A DNA stretch of 64,000 nt from NCBI GenBank assembly GCA_026129405.1, contig JAHCID010000002.1, forward strand, positions 310,001 to 374,000, written 5' to 3'. Below the pieces are notes generated by a model. The model had not been told where the DNA came from. It was given only the letters and a program-made list of their open reading frames with translations, and did not search any database. This stretch comes from a bacterium. Its GTDB lineage: Bacteria > Desulfobacterota > Binatia > DP-6. Shown here in pieces: positions 20,096 through 28,752 of the stretch. A program made the translations under genes and the position numbers. The stretch's first letter is position 1. Each line of letters begins with the position of its first letter.

Positions 20096-20875
20096 ATGGT
20101 GGTCGTGGCGCTCCAGCACCCGCGCGCCGATCCAGACGCCCTGGCCGAGGCGCTGGGCGTCTCGGTCTGGGACGCGCAGCAGCGGCTGCGCGGGGACGGC
20201 CCGCGCATCGTGGCCCGCGTCGCCGCGCGCGACGAGGCCGATCGCCTCGCGGTGACGCTCGCGGCCCACGGCTTCGCCCCGCTGGTTCTCGACATCGACC
20301 CGGCCGGGCCGGGCGAGCTCTGGGTGGTCCCGCGCACGTTCCAGCTGCGCGACGAGGCGCTGCACCTGACCACGCGCGACGGCAGCCCCTTCGCGATCCG
20401 CTGGGAGCGCATCGGGCTCCTCCTGCGCGGGACGCGCATCGTCTCCGACACCGTCACCGAGGAGCATCGCCGGCGCCGCTTCGATCCCGTCCGCGCGGTC
20501 ATGACCGGCGGCCTCATGATGACGCGCACCACGACCACCACGACGACCCGCGCCACCGAGGAGCGTATCGGGTTCCTCCACATCGTCGCCCACGGCGTGT
20601 CCGACGTGGTCGTCTACGAGGACGAGCTGCTCTACGACGGCCTCGGTCCGCAGCTCGAGCCGACGCGGGCCGGCAACTTCGCGGCCTTCGTCGCGCTGGT
20701 GCGCGCCGCGGCGCCGCATGCGCTCTACGACGAGCAGCTGCTGACGCGTGCGGGACAGATGGCCGTGCTGGGCGGCGTCCTCGACCCCGAGACGTACGTC
20801 GACGTCGCGACCGTGGTGCTGATCGCGGCCCTGGCGCCGGCGGAGATCACCCACGGCGCGGAGCGGCTGGTCTAG
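20096..20875 (+). CDS. Hypothetical protein
   Basis: A 259-residue soluble protein of unknown family. The first 70 residues could form a small alpha/beta domain, and the rest includes a beta-rich part (ELWVVPRTFQLRDEALHL) and an internal run of Thr (TTTTTTT near residue 163). No signal peptide, membrane segment or catalytic motif stands out. ATG 20096 is used. Its TAG stop overlaps the stop of the convergent TPM-domain gene by 4 bp. It is divergent from the sulfotransferase gene, so the two may share control. Confidence 0.7.
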   Translation: MVVVALQHPRADPDALAEALGVSVWDAQQRLRGDGPRIVARVAARDEADRLAVTLAAHGFAPLVLDIDPAGPGELWVVPRTFQLRDEALHLTTRDGSPFAIRWERIGLLLRGTRIVSDTVTEEHRRRRFDPVRAVMTGGLMMTRTTTTTTTRATEERIGFLHIVAHGVSDVVVYEDELLYDGLGPQLEPTRAGNFAAFVALVRAAAPHALYDEQLLTRAGQMAVLGGVLDPETYVDVATVVLIAALAPAEITHGAERLV

Positions 20876-21375
20876 AGCAGCGTCGGTCGATCCGGCAGCT
20901 GGTCGCGCCCGCCGTCTGCCGAGGGGAACTCGCGCCGCAGCAGTGCGCCGATCGCCGCCACCGCCGCGCACGTCCCGGCCTCGAATCGCCGTGCGGCGAA
21001 GGCGCGCGTCAGGTCGTGGCAGATCGTCGCCCACTCCGCCGGCGTCACGCCGGCGAGGCCGCGGTCGGCGACGATCTCGACGTCGTGGTCGGCGAGCAGC
21101 ACGTAGAGGAGGACGCCGTTGCGCTCGTCCGTGTCCCAGACGCGGAGACGGCCGAAGACGTCGAGCGCGCGCTCGCAGGGCGACGGCTCCCGGAGCAGCT
21201 CGCGCGTCGGCAGCGCCACCTCGATGGCGACGCGGATCTCGCCCGTCGTGCCGCGCTCGGCGCGCGCGACGGCATCGCGGATCGCGTCGAGCACGGCGGG
21301 CGGAAACGTCCGACGCGTCAGGAACGGCCCGGCGGCCAGATGGCGCAGGATGCGACGCGGACGCATGCTCACCAT
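20872..21375 (-). CDS. TPM-domain protein (second copy in the LemA operon)
   Basis: A 167-residue protein with a TPM/YgcG-type phosphatase-like domain: the segment TTGEIRVAIEVALP, then NGVLLYVLLADHDVEIVADRG, then a helical part. It lacks a signal peptide and the Gly-rich tail of its neighbour, so it may act on the cytoplasmic side. Its ATG overlaps the stop of the upstream TPM gene (ATGGTGA), which implies translational coupling. LemA-TPM-TPM trios are common in bacteria; roles in membrane-protein or photosystem-like quality control are proposed but not settled. Confidence 0.83.
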   Translation of the reverse strand: MVSMRPRRILRHLAAGPFLTRRTFPPAVLDAIRDAVARAERGTTGEIRVAIEVALPTRELLREPSPCERALDVFGRLRVWDTDERNGVLLYVLLADHDVEIVADRGLAGVTPAEWATICHDLTRAFAARRFEAGTCAAVAAIGALLRREFPSADGGRDQLPDRPTLL

Positions 21376-22202
21376 CTCCCCGAGGCGCCGCCGCCGCCGA
21401 AGCCCCCGCCGCCACCGCCGAAGCCCCCGCCGCCGCCGAAGCCGCCGCCGCTCCAGCCGTCGCCGTGCACGACGCGTCCGGGCACGCCGCCGCCGAGGGC
21501 CATCAGGAACGCGAAGACGGCGAGCACCAGGCCGACGACGAGCGAGCCGACGGCGAGCCATCCGACCACCCCGGTGACGCCGGCGGCGATCACGGCACCG
21601 GCGAGTCGGCCGAACATGGAGCGCAGGACCGCGGCCACGAACGGCAGTCCGACGAACAGCGCCGGGATGGCGATGGGGCCGATGTCCCGCAGCCCGTTCC
21701 GCGGCGTCGGCGGCGGCAGCGGCTCGCCGTCGACGACCGCGATCATGCGGTCGACGCCTGCGGCGATCCCGCCGGGCAGGTCACCGTCCCTGAAGCGGGG
21801 CACGATCACCTCGTCGATGATGCGCTTGCCGATCGCGTCGGGCAGCACGCCCTCGAGACCGTAGCCGACCTCGATGCGTAGCGTGCGGTCGTCGGTGGCG
21901 ACGACGAGGATGGCCCCGTCGTCGACGCCCTTGCGTCCGAGCTTCCAGGCGTCGGCGACGCGGATACCGTACTGCTCGATGGTCTCGGGCTCGGTCGTCG
22001 GCAGGATCAGGACGGCGATCTGCGAGCCTTTGGCGGCTTCGAAGTCGCGCAGCCGCCGCTCCAACGCCGACTTCTCGCTCGCAGAGAGGGCGCCGCTCAG
22101 ATCGGTCACCCGCGCCGTCAGCGTGGGCACCGGCACGTCGGCGGTGGCGACCGCCGCGACGAGCGCGACCGCCACGGCGAGCGCGGCGCCGAGTCGGCTC
22201 AC
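21369..22202 (-). CDS. TPM-domain membrane protein with Gly-rich tail (YgcG family)
   Basis: A 277-residue exported membrane protein: signal peptide, a TPM domain (residues 22-150) with the family segment VTDLSGALSASEK and VGYGLEG, two hydrophobic helices (about residues 175-240), and a Gly/Phe-rich tail. Such tails are typical of YgcG-like proteins. The periplasmic domain resembles Ca2+-binding acid-phosphatase-like TPM folds. Its GTG start overlaps the LemA stop by 4 bp (GTGA). It is the middle gene of a LemA-TPM-TPM operon. Confidence 0.87.
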   Translation of the reverse strand: MSRLGAALAVAVALVAAVATADVPVPTLTARVTDLSGALSASEKSALERRLRDFEAAKGSQIAVLILPTTEPETIEQYGIRVADAWKLGRKGVDDGAILVVATDDRTLRIEVGYGLEGVLPDAIGKRIIDEVIVPRFRDGDLPGGIAAGVDRMIAVVDGEPLPPPTPRNGLRDIGPIAIPALFVGLPFVAAVLRSMFGRLAGAVIAAGVTGVVGWLAVGSLVVGLVLAVFAFLMALGGGVPGRVVHGDGWSGGGFGGGGGFGGGGGGFGGGGASGRW

Positions 22203-22813
22203 TGCGCCGGCTTCGCCGCCGGCTCGCCGAAGTCGACCGTGGGCGGCTTCGACAGCTCGCGCTCGTTCTCGACCTGGAAGTTCGGCTTGGTGCTGTAGCC
22301 GAAGAGCTTGGCGGTGAGGTTCGACGGGAACTGGCGCACCATGAGGTTGTAGGACTTCACCGCCTCGATGTAGCGCCCGCGCGCGACCGTGATGCGATTC
22401 TCGGTGCCCTCGAGCTGGGCCTGGAGGTCACGGAAGCTCTGGTCGGACTTGATCTGCGGATAGTTCTCCGCGACTACGAGGAGGCGCGAGAGTGCGCTGC
22501 CGAGCTCGCGCTGCGCGGCCTGGAATCGCGCGAACGCGTCCGGGTCGTTCAGCAGCTGAGGGGTCGCCTGGATGCTGCCGAGCTTGGCCCGCGCCTGCGT
22601 CACCGAGTCGATGACGGCGCGCTCCTGCGCCGCCATGCCCTGCACCGTCTTCACGAGGTTCGGCACGAGGTCGGCGCGGCGCTGGTACTGGTTCAGGACC
22701 TCGGACCATGCGGCCTGCACCTGCTCGTCGCGTTCCTGGATGGTGTTGTAGCCGCAGCCGCCCATGCCGACGATCACGGCCACGAGGAGGAGGGCGCGCA
22801 TCCGGGTCTGCAT
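22199..22813 (-). CDS. LemA family lipoprotein
   Basis: A 204-residue LemA-type protein: short signal with a lipobox (GMGGC, Cys about residue 20), then a long coiled-coil helical domain carrying the family motif QYQRRADLVPNLVKTVQG and the region AKLFGYSTKPNF near the end. It is probably anchored to the membrane facing the periplasm. LemA proteins sit with TPM/YgcG proteins in many genomes and their biochemical role is open. It is the first gene of the operon and couples to the next through GTGA. The divergent hydrolase lies about 250 bp away. Confidence 0.9.
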   Translation of the reverse strand: MQTRMRALLLVAVIVGMGGCGYNTIQERDEQVQAAWSEVLNQYQRRADLVPNLVKTVQGMAAQERAVIDSVTQARAKLGSIQATPQLLNDPDAFARFQAAQRELGSALSRLLVVAENYPQIKSDQSFRDLQAQLEGTENRITVARGRYIEAVKSYNLMVRQFPSNLTAKLFGYSTKPNFQVENERELSKPPTVDFGEPAAKPAQ

Positions 22814-23066
22814 GCTGGCGATCTAGCGCGTTCCGTTCGGGGGGTCCACACTCCGCACCCCGTGCGACGCGGGCGTGGTGTGGCCCGGGTGCGCCCGCAC
22901 CTTCGCCGACACGATCCGGATCGAGGAGGGCATCATCCGGGGCCGTCTGGCCAAGGTCGGCGCGGAGGACCCCGGGACCCGCGGCCGCGCGTCCCCGGGA
23001 TCGTCCCGCCCATCCCGGCGCGCGAACGGCTCGGCCGACTCTCGCATCGGGCGCCCCGGGGACGGT

Positions 23067-23966
23067 ATGACCGCGGGCATGCCGCGCGCGCAGACGAACG
23101 GGATCGAGCTGGAGTACGAGGTCCACGGGCCGCCGGACGGTCGCCCGCTGCTCCTGATCCAGGGGCTCGGCATGCAGCTGATCCACTGGGACCCCGGGCT
23201 CTGCGAGCAGCTCGTGGCGCGCGGGCACCGCGTGGTGCGCTTCGACAACCGCGACGTCGGCCGCTCCACCTGGCTCGACGATCTCGGCTTTCCCAACATC
23301 GCCGCCGCCATGGGGGCGGCGGCACGGGGCGAGACGGCCGAGGCGCCGTACATCCTCGCCGACATGGCGCGCGACGTCGCCGGTCTGCTCGACGCCCTCG
23401 GCTGGGCGTCGGCGCACGTGGTCGGCGTCTCGATGGGCGGCATGATCGCGCAGACGCTCGCGATCGAGCATCCCGAGCGGGTGCGCTCGCTCACCTCGAT
23501 CATGTCGTCGTCGGGGGCGCCGGGGTTGCCCGGTCCGACGGCGGAAGCGGCGATGGTCCTCATGTCCCCGCCACCGCCCGATCGCGAGGGCGCGATCGCG
23601 TCGGCCGTCACCGCCTTCCGCACGATCGGCAGCCCCGGCTATCCGATCGAGGAGGACTTCCTGCGCGCGCGCGCCGCGGCGGCGTACGACCGCGGCTTCC
23701 ATCCGCTCGGCATCGGTCGCCAGCTGGCCGCGATCCTCTCGTCGGGCAGTCGGCGCGCCGGTCTCGCCGGGGTGCGGGTTCCGACCCTGGTGATCCACGG
23801 CCGGCAGGATCCGCTCGTGCCGCTCGCCTGCGGCGAGGACACGGCGGGCGCCGTTCCGGGTGCGCGCCTCGAGGTGATCGACGGCATGGGCCACGACCTG
23901 CCGCCGGCGCTCTGGCCGCGGCTCGTCGAGCTGATCAGCGAGCACACGCGCCGCGCCGACGCCTGA
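23067..23966 (+). CDS. Alpha/beta hydrolase
   Basis: A 299-residue alpha/beta-hydrolase. S122 in GVSMGG is the nucleophile elbow, IHGRQDPLVP carries the acid and GMGHD the catalytic His near the C-terminus. It resembles esterase/lactonase members such as 3-oxoadipate enol-lactonase-like proteins, but the substrate is open. ATG 23067 is used (23079 also possible); the upstream reading frame to 22875 does not look coding. The 250-bp region before it separates it from the divergent LemA operon. Confidence 0.86.
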   Translation: MTAGMPRAQTNGIELEYEVHGPPDGRPLLLIQGLGMQLIHWDPGLCEQLVARGHRVVRFDNRDVGRSTWLDDLGFPNIAAAMGAAARGETAEAPYILADMARDVAGLLDALGWASAHVVGVSMGGMIAQTLAIEHPERVRSLTSIMSSSGAPGLPGPTAEAAMVLMSPPPPDREGAIASAVTAFRTIGSPGYPIEEDFLRARAAAAYDRGFHPLGIGRQLAAILSSGSRRAGLAGVRVPTLVIHGRQDPLVPLACGEDTAGAVPGARLEVIDGMGHDLPPALWPRLVELISEHTRRADA

Positions 23967-23969
23967 GGT

Positions 23970-24156
23970 CGCGGCGTCGAGACGCGGACCCGCGCCGTCT
24001 GGCCGTCGGCGCACGATACCGAGCCGCTGCCGTCCGCGGTCTGGTAGAAGGCCGACCAGCCGCGCAGGTCGAACGCGAGCGTGCTGACCGTGTCGGCGGC
24101 CGCGGTCGTGGCCGCGAGCAGGACGAGGCGGCTATCCGGGGCGATGGTCCCCGCAA
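23970..24156 (-). pseudogene. Possible remnant of a small exported protein
   Basis: On the minus strand a frame reads like a signal-peptide core (RLVLLAATTAAADTV) followed by a short mature segment with one Cys (GSVSCADGQTARVRV). There is no ATG/GTG/TTG start at the right place, and the frame runs into the hydrolase's antisense. It may be a truncated gene fragment; a chance frame is quite possible. Confidence 0.25.
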
Positions 24157-24196
24157 CGGCTTTCCCGCGGCGGCGCCGCCGCGCTACGGAGACGCC

Positions 24197-25432
24197 ATGC
24201 CCCTTCCCGAGCACGGCCTGCCTGCGGCGGAGGTCCTGGAGCGTCTCGAAGCCCTGCGCACCGGCGACGTCGACTGGCGCGCCGGCCGCGCGTTCTCGCT
24301 CGCCTACTCCGCGGGCCCGGAGGTCCACGACCTCCAGCGCGACGCCTACGCCCGCTTCATGACCGAGAACGCGCTCAACACCGACGCCTTCCCGAGCCTC
24401 GCGCGCATGCAGCGCGAGGTCGTGGGCGTCGTGACGGAATGGCTGCACGGCGACGACGAGGCCGGCGGCTTCATGACCTCGGGCGGCACCGAGTCGCTGC
24501 TCATGGCCGTGCTGGCGGCGCGCGAGCGGGGGCGCATCGAGCGCGGGATCGGGGAGCCCGAGATGGTGCTGCCCGCGAGCGCGCACGCCGCCTTCGAGAA
24601 GGGCGCGCACTACTTCGGCGTGCGCTCCGTGCGCGTCCCCGTGGGGCCCGACTGGCGCGCCGATCCCGCGGCGATGGCGGCGGCGATCACCGACCGCACG
24701 GTGCTGCTCGCCGCCTCCGCGCCGCAGTACCCGCATGGCGTGATCGATCCGATCGCCGACGTCGCTGCGCTCGCCGCGGCACGCGGCATCGCGTGCCACG
24801 TCGACGCCTGCATGGGCGGTGCCGCGCTGCCGTTCCTCGAGCGCCTGGGCGAGCCCGTGCCGGCGTGGGACTTTCGCGTCCCCGGCGTGACGTCGATCTC
24901 GGTCGACCTGCACAAGTTCGGCTACACGGCGAAAGGCGCGTCGGTGATCGTGCACCGCACGCGCGCGCTGCGCCGCTTCCAGACGTTCGTCACCGACAAC
25001 TGGCTCGGCGGGCTGTACGGCTCGTCGGGCGTCCTCGGCACGAAATCGGGCGGCGCGATCGCGGCGGCGTGGGCGGTCCTGCACCACCTCGGCGCCGACG
25101 GCTACCTGCGGCTCACGCGCAGCGCACGCGCGACCACGAAGCGGCTCGTCGCCGCGCTGCGGGCGATGCCCGGCGTCGAGGTACGCGGCGATCCGGCGAC
25201 CATGCTCGTCGCGTTCGGCTTCGCCGACGTCGACGCGTTCGCGGTCGGCGACGCGCTCCGGCGGCGCGGCTGGTACGTCGACAAGCAGGGGCCGCCCGCG
25301 AGCCTCCACTGCACCGTCAACGCCGTGCACGCGGAGGTGCTCGACGCGTTCCTCGTCGCGCTCGGCGAGGCGGTCGCCGAGGCGCGGCGCGCGGCGCCGG
25401 GCGGGGCGGGGAGCTACGGCACCGTCGAGTGA
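24197..25432 (+). CDS. PLP-dependent lyase/decarboxylase, sphingosine-1-phosphate-lyase-like
   Basis: A 411-residue fold-type I PLP enzyme of the group II decarboxylase/S1P-lyase family. K240 in DLHKFGYTAKG is the Schiff-base lysine, matching the HKYGY...KG pattern of sphingosine-phosphate lyases. FMTSGGTES is the phosphate-binding loop and HVDACMGG carries the Asp that contacts the ring nitrogen. It may cleave a phosphorylated long-chain base or decarboxylate an amino acid. S1P lyases usually have an N-terminal membrane helix, which is absent here. It overlaps the convergent 106-residue gene by 19 bp. Confidence 0.85.
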   Translation: MPLPEHGLPAAEVLERLEALRTGDVDWRAGRAFSLAYSAGPEVHDLQRDAYARFMTENALNTDAFPSLARMQREVVGVVTEWLHGDDEAGGFMTSGGTESLLMAVLAARERGRIERGIGEPEMVLPASAHAAFEKGAHYFGVRSVRVPVGPDWRADPAAMAAAITDRTVLLAASAPQYPHGVIDPIADVAALAAARGIACHVDACMGGAALPFLERLGEPVPAWDFRVPGVTSISVDLHKFGYTAKGASVIVHRTRALRRFQTFVTDNWLGGLYGSSGVLGTKSGGAIAAAWAVLHHLGADGYLRLTRSARATTKRLVAALRAMPGVEVRGDPATMLVAFGFADVDAFAVGDALRRRGWYVDKQGPPASLHCTVNAVHAEVLDAFLVALGEAVAEARRAAPGGAGSYGTVE

Positions 25433-25734
25433 TCGGGCGCGTCGCCGACGTTGCGCCGCACGGCCTCGTGGCCCTCGATCGCCTCGAAGACGTGCGACGC
25501 GAGCCCGCCGATCTCGCGATTGATGCGCCGGATCGCGTCGTAGACGGCGCCGACGGCCTGCGTACCGCCGTCGCGTACGCGCGCCGCCGCGTCGCCGACG
25601 GGGCCGCCCGCGGGCACGGCATCGAACGGCACGGCGAGGATCGCCTCGTGGATGCGCTGGACGGCGGTCGTGCCGCGGTCGATCGCTTCCTCGACGAGAT
25701 CCTTCACGGCTTCGATCTGGAGCATGGTCGACAT
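25414..25734 (-). CDS. Small conserved-looking protein downstream of the desaturase
   Basis: A 106-residue helical protein without signal peptide, starting MSTMLQIEAVKDLVEEAI. I know no function. It lies directly after the desaturase gene: the TGA of the desaturase and this ATG are separated by one base, so it is translated from the same mRNA. Its 3' end overlaps the PLP-lyase gene by 19 bp on the opposite strand. The operon position suggests an accessory role in the acyl-desaturation system, for example as a small regulator or scaffold. Confidence 0.72.
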   Translation of the reverse strand: MSTMLQIEAVKDLVEEAIDRGTTAVQRIHEAILAVPFDAVPAGGPVGDAAARVRDGGTQAVGAVYDAIRRINREIGGLASHVFEAIEGHEAVRRNVGDAPDHSTVP

Positions 25735-25735
25735 C

Positions 25736-26818
25736 TCAGGCCTCCACGGGCGCGGGGCTGCCGCCGAAGGACGGCAGGCTGTGGGTGGCGATGCGCTTCA
25801 CGACCGACCAGAGCTGCGCCGCGAACGAGCCGGTGTTGTAGTGCTGGCCGTAGCGGTCGCAGATCGCGCGCACGCGCGGCGCCATCTCGGCGTAGCGGCG
25901 GGCGGGGACGTCGGGGAAGAGGTGGTGCTCGATCTGGTGGCTCAGGTTGCCGGTGAGGAGGTGGAAGAGGGAGCCGCCCTCGAGGTTGCTCGAGCCGCGC
26001 AGCTGGCGGACGTACCAGTGGCCGCGTGACTCGTCCTCGAGCACCGACTCGGGGAACACCTCGACGTCGGCGGTGAAGTGGCCGCAGAAGATGACGGCGA
26101 ACGCCCAGACGTTGCGGACGAGGTTGGCGGTGAGGTTGCCGAGGAAGACGGCCGGCGCGGCGGGCCCGGCGAGCAACGGGAAGACGACGTAGTCCTTGGC
26201 CAGCTTGCGCGCCGCCTTCTTCGCGACCGGCGCGAGGCCGCGTGCGACGTCGGCCGGGCGGCGCTCGCCGTCGGGCCCCAGGTCGGCGTCGTGGATCGCC
26301 ACGCCCCACTGGAACACGAGCGCGAGCCCGCCGGCGTAGAGGAGCTGCGGCAGGTTCGCCGGCGACCACGGCTGCTCGGGGAAGACGCGCAGCAGGCCGT
26401 AGCCGATGTCGCGGTCCTTCCCGAGGACGTTCGTGTAGGTGTGGTGCGTCAGGTTGTGGGTGCGTCGCCAGCCGTCGGCGGGGCAGACGTTGTCCCACTC
26501 GAACGTCTGCGAGTGCAGGGTCGGGTCCTGCATCCAATCGTACTGCCCGTGCATGACGTTGTGCCCGAGCTCCATGTTGTCGACGATCTTCGAGAGCGCG
26601 AGGAGCCCGGTGCCGGCGAGCCACGCCGGCGGAAGGAGCCCGAAGAAGAGCAGGCCGCGGCCCGCCGCGCCGCTGTAGCGCATGAACGCGCGCACGCGCC
26701 GCACGTACGCGGCGTCGGCCTCGCCGACGTCGGCGAGCACCTCGTCGCGGAGCGCATCCAGCTCGCGGCCGAAGGCCTGGAGCTCCTGTGGTGAGAGGGC
26801 GCGCGAACGGCTCGACAT
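25736..26818 (-). CDS. Membrane fatty acyl desaturase (DesB-like)
   Basis: A 360-residue integral membrane desaturase. Its three histidine boxes are HNVMH (86-90), HNLTHH (121-126) and HQIEHH near residue 308, which bind the di-iron centre. There are about four membrane helices. The enzyme inserts a double bond in a long acyl chain, probably an acyl-CoA or phospholipid as for Pseudomonas DesB and mycobacterial DesA3. It follows the ferredoxin-reductase partner by 12 bp. Expression is likely governed by the TetR operator at 27927. Confidence 0.92.
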   Translation of the reverse strand: MSSRSRALSPQELQAFGRELDALRDEVLADVGEADAAYVRRVRAFMRYSGAAGRGLLFFGLLPPAWLAGTGLLALSKIVDNMELGHNVMHGQYDWMQDPTLHSQTFEWDNVCPADGWRRTHNLTHHTYTNVLGKDRDIGYGLLRVFPEQPWSPANLPQLLYAGGLALVFQWGVAIHDADLGPDGERRPADVARGLAPVAKKAARKLAKDYVVFPLLAGPAAPAVFLGNLTANLVRNVWAFAVIFCGHFTADVEVFPESVLEDESRGHWYVRQLRGSSNLEGGSLFHLLTGNLSHQIEHHLFPDVPARRYAEMAPRVRAICDRYGQHYNTGSFAAQLWSVVKRIATHSLPSFGGSPAPVEA

Positions 26819-26830
26819 GGTGGGGTCTCC

Positions 26831-27895
26831 TCAGACGGCGAGGACGAGATCGGTGCGGGCGCGGACGGCGCACAGCTGGATCGGCTCGTCGATCTCGTGG
26901 CGGGTGGTGCCGGTGCGCAGCTCCTCGACCGCGCCGGCCGCGAGCGTGCAGGTGCACTGGCGGCAGATGCCGGCGCGGCAGCCGTGCGCGGGCCGCAGGC
27001 CGGCGGCTTCGAGCTCGACCAGCAGGCTGCGCTCACCGGGGACGGTGACGGTGCGGCCGCTGCGCGTGCAGGCGACGGCGACCGGCCCGGCGCCTGCGGC
27101 GGCGGCGCGCGGCGCGCCGAACCACTCGCGCCGCAGCTGCGTCGTCAGGCCGGCCGCGTCCCAATGTGCGGCGACGGCGGCAGTGAGCGCGTCGGGGCCG
27201 CAGACGTAGGCGCGACGCGCAGCCCAGTCCGGAGCCAGGGCGCGCAGCCCGTCGCCGGAGAAGCGTGCCATGCCGTCGCGCGTGAAGGCGGTATGGACGC
27301 GCAGGCCGGGGAGCCGCGCGGGCAGCGCGCCCAGCTCGTTGCGCGCGATCAGCTCCGCTGGCCGCGGTGCCCAGCAGAGGAGGACGACGTCGCGCCGCGC
27401 GCCGCGCGCCGCGAGCGTGCGCAGCATGGAGAGGAAGGGCGTCAGCCCGGTGCCGCCGGCGAGGAGGAGCAGCGGCGCGCGCGGATCGTCGGGCAGCACG
27501 AAGTCGCCCTGCGCCTGCCCGAGCTCGACGATCGCGCCCGGCCGCACCCGATCGTGCAGCGCGCCGGTCACGCGCCCGTCGGGCTGTCGTGCGATGGTGA
27601 GCCGCAGCGTGGGCTCGTCCTCGCCGCCGGCGAGGGAGAACGTGCGCGTGAGCCGGCGTCCGTCGACCTCGACGGTGACGGTCGCATGCTGCCCGGCGCG
27701 GAAGCCGCGCCACCGCCGGTTCGGTCGCAGCACGAACGTGCGCACGCGAGGCGTCTCCGCCTGCACCGCCTCGACGCGGGCGCGCACCCGCTCCACGGCG
27801 AAGAGTGGATCGAGGTGCTGGAGCCAGAATTCCAGCGTGGCCGGATCGACGAGACGCCGGGCCACGCCGGCGAGCTTTCGTGGACGCCCGCGCAT
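26831..27895 (-). CDS. Ferredoxin-NAD(P)H reductase partner of the desaturase (DesC-like)
   Basis: A 354-residue electron-transfer flavoprotein: FAD domain (RTFSLAG, about residue 80), NAD(P) domain (LLLAGGTGLTPFLSML) and a C-terminal plant-type [2Fe-2S] ferredoxin with C-x4-C-x2-C (CRAGICRQC) and a later Cys in IQLC. It delivers electrons from NAD(P)H to the desaturase, as DesC does for DesB and Rv3230c for DesA3. The start at ATG 27895 has AGGAGG 6 nt upstream. The desaturase gene follows at 12 bp. The operator lies 32 bp before the start. Confidence 0.92.
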   Translation of the reverse strand: MRGRPRKLAGVARRLVDPATLEFWLQHLDPLFAVERVRARVEAVQAETPRVRTFVLRPNRRWRGFRAGQHATVTVEVDGRRLTRTFSLAGGEDEPTLRLTIARQPDGRVTGALHDRVRPGAIVELGQAQGDFVLPDDPRAPLLLLAGGTGLTPFLSMLRTLAARGARRDVVLLCWAPRPAELIARNELGALPARLPGLRVHTAFTRDGMARFSGDGLRALAPDWAARRAYVCGPDALTAAVAAHWDAAGLTTQLRREWFGAPRAAAAGAGPVAVACTRSGRTVTVPGERSLLVELEAAGLRPAHGCRAGICRQCTCTLAAGAVEELRTGTTRHEIDEPIQLCAVRARTDLVLAV

Positions 27896-27926
27896 GACCG
27901 ACCTCCTACCCCCTCCCGGAGAGTCG

Positions 27927-27943
27927 GTCAACACTTGTTCACT
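27927..27943. promoter_or_regulatory. DesT/FabR-type operator between the reductase and the TetR regulator genes
   Basis: GTCAACACTTGTTCACT is a near-palindrome. Its reverse complement, AGTGAACAAGTGTTGAC, agrees closely with the Pseudomonas aeruginosa DesT site as I recall it (AGTGAAC, a 3-4 bp core, TGTTGAC). It lies between the divergent desaturase operon and its TetR gene, the right place for repression and autoregulation. Confidence 0.75.
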
Positions 27944-28009
27944 GAGAATGAGCGCGAGGCAGAAAAATTAAGTCGCAAAGGGACGATTCCGTGAACGATC
28001 GTGCTCGAA

Positions 28010-28657
28010 ATGATACGGCTCCGAGGCGTGAGCGTGCGGATCGAACGCAAGCTGCATACGCGCCAGGCGCTCCTCGACGCCGCCCTCGGGCTCATGGGCG
28101 AGGGTCGTGGCTTCGGCGCGCTGTCGCTGCGCGAGGTGGCCCGCGCGGCGCACGTCGTGCCGACCGCGTTCTATCGCCACTTCCGCGACATGGACGAGCT
28201 CGGCCTGACGCTCGTCGACGAGACCTTCCTCACGCTGCGCCGGCTGATGCGCGAAGCCCGCCAGGCGGCGCGCAGCGGCCATGACATGCGAACCGAATCG
28301 GTGCGCGTCTACGTCGGGTTCGTGCGCGAGCACCGCCGCGTCTTCGAGTTCGTCGTGCGCGAGCGCCACGGTGGCACGCCGAGCGTGCGGATGCAGATCG
28401 CGCGCGAGATCCGCTTCATCACCCAGGACCTCGCCGACGACCTGTCGGCGCTGCCGGCCCTGCGGCACCTCGATCGCAGCGCGCGCGAGACGGTCGCGCA
28501 CCTCATCGTCGGTGCGGTGGCGACCATGACCGGCGAGCTGCTCGATCTCCCACCCGGTCCGGGTGCCGAGGAGGCGGAGCGCGCGTTGGCGGAGCGCGCG
28601 GTCGCGCAGCTGACGGTCGTCATGCGCGGCGCGGCGACGCTCGGCACGCCGCCGTGA
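28010..28657 (+). CDS. TetR-family regulator of unsaturated fatty acid synthesis (DesT/FabR-like)
   Basis: About 215 residues. A TetR helix-turn-helix (SLREVARAAHVVPTAFYRHF) is followed by a ligand-binding helical domain. The DNA-binding part closely follows DesT/FabR, which sense the saturated-to-unsaturated acyl-CoA balance. It is divergent from the desaturase and reductase genes, and a matching operator lies between them. The start is open: ATG 28010, GTG 28001 and GTG 28028 are in frame; family comparison would favour 28028. I infer acyl-CoA-responsive control of desaturation. Confidence 0.88.
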   Translation: MIRLRGVSVRIERKLHTRQALLDAALGLMGEGRGFGALSLREVARAAHVVPTAFYRHFRDMDELGLTLVDETFLTLRRLMREARQAARSGHDMRTESVRVYVGFVREHRRVFEFVVRERHGGTPSVRMQIAREIRFITQDLADDLSALPALRHLDRSARETVAHLIVGAVATMTGELLDLPPGPGAEEAERALAERAVAQLTVVMRGAATLGTPP

Positions 28658-28752
28658 CGCTGTGCGCCCGAGCCGATCGACGTCTCGGCGCAGGCCGTCG
28701 CGGCGGCGCGTGCGCCGGCGCCGGATGCGGCTCCGGAGGCCCCGTCGCCGGG

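Noticed and set aside
23967-24196. A full gene in the gap before the PLP-lyase
   Set aside because: The only protein-like frame lacks a start codon and is short, so I list it only as a weak remnant.
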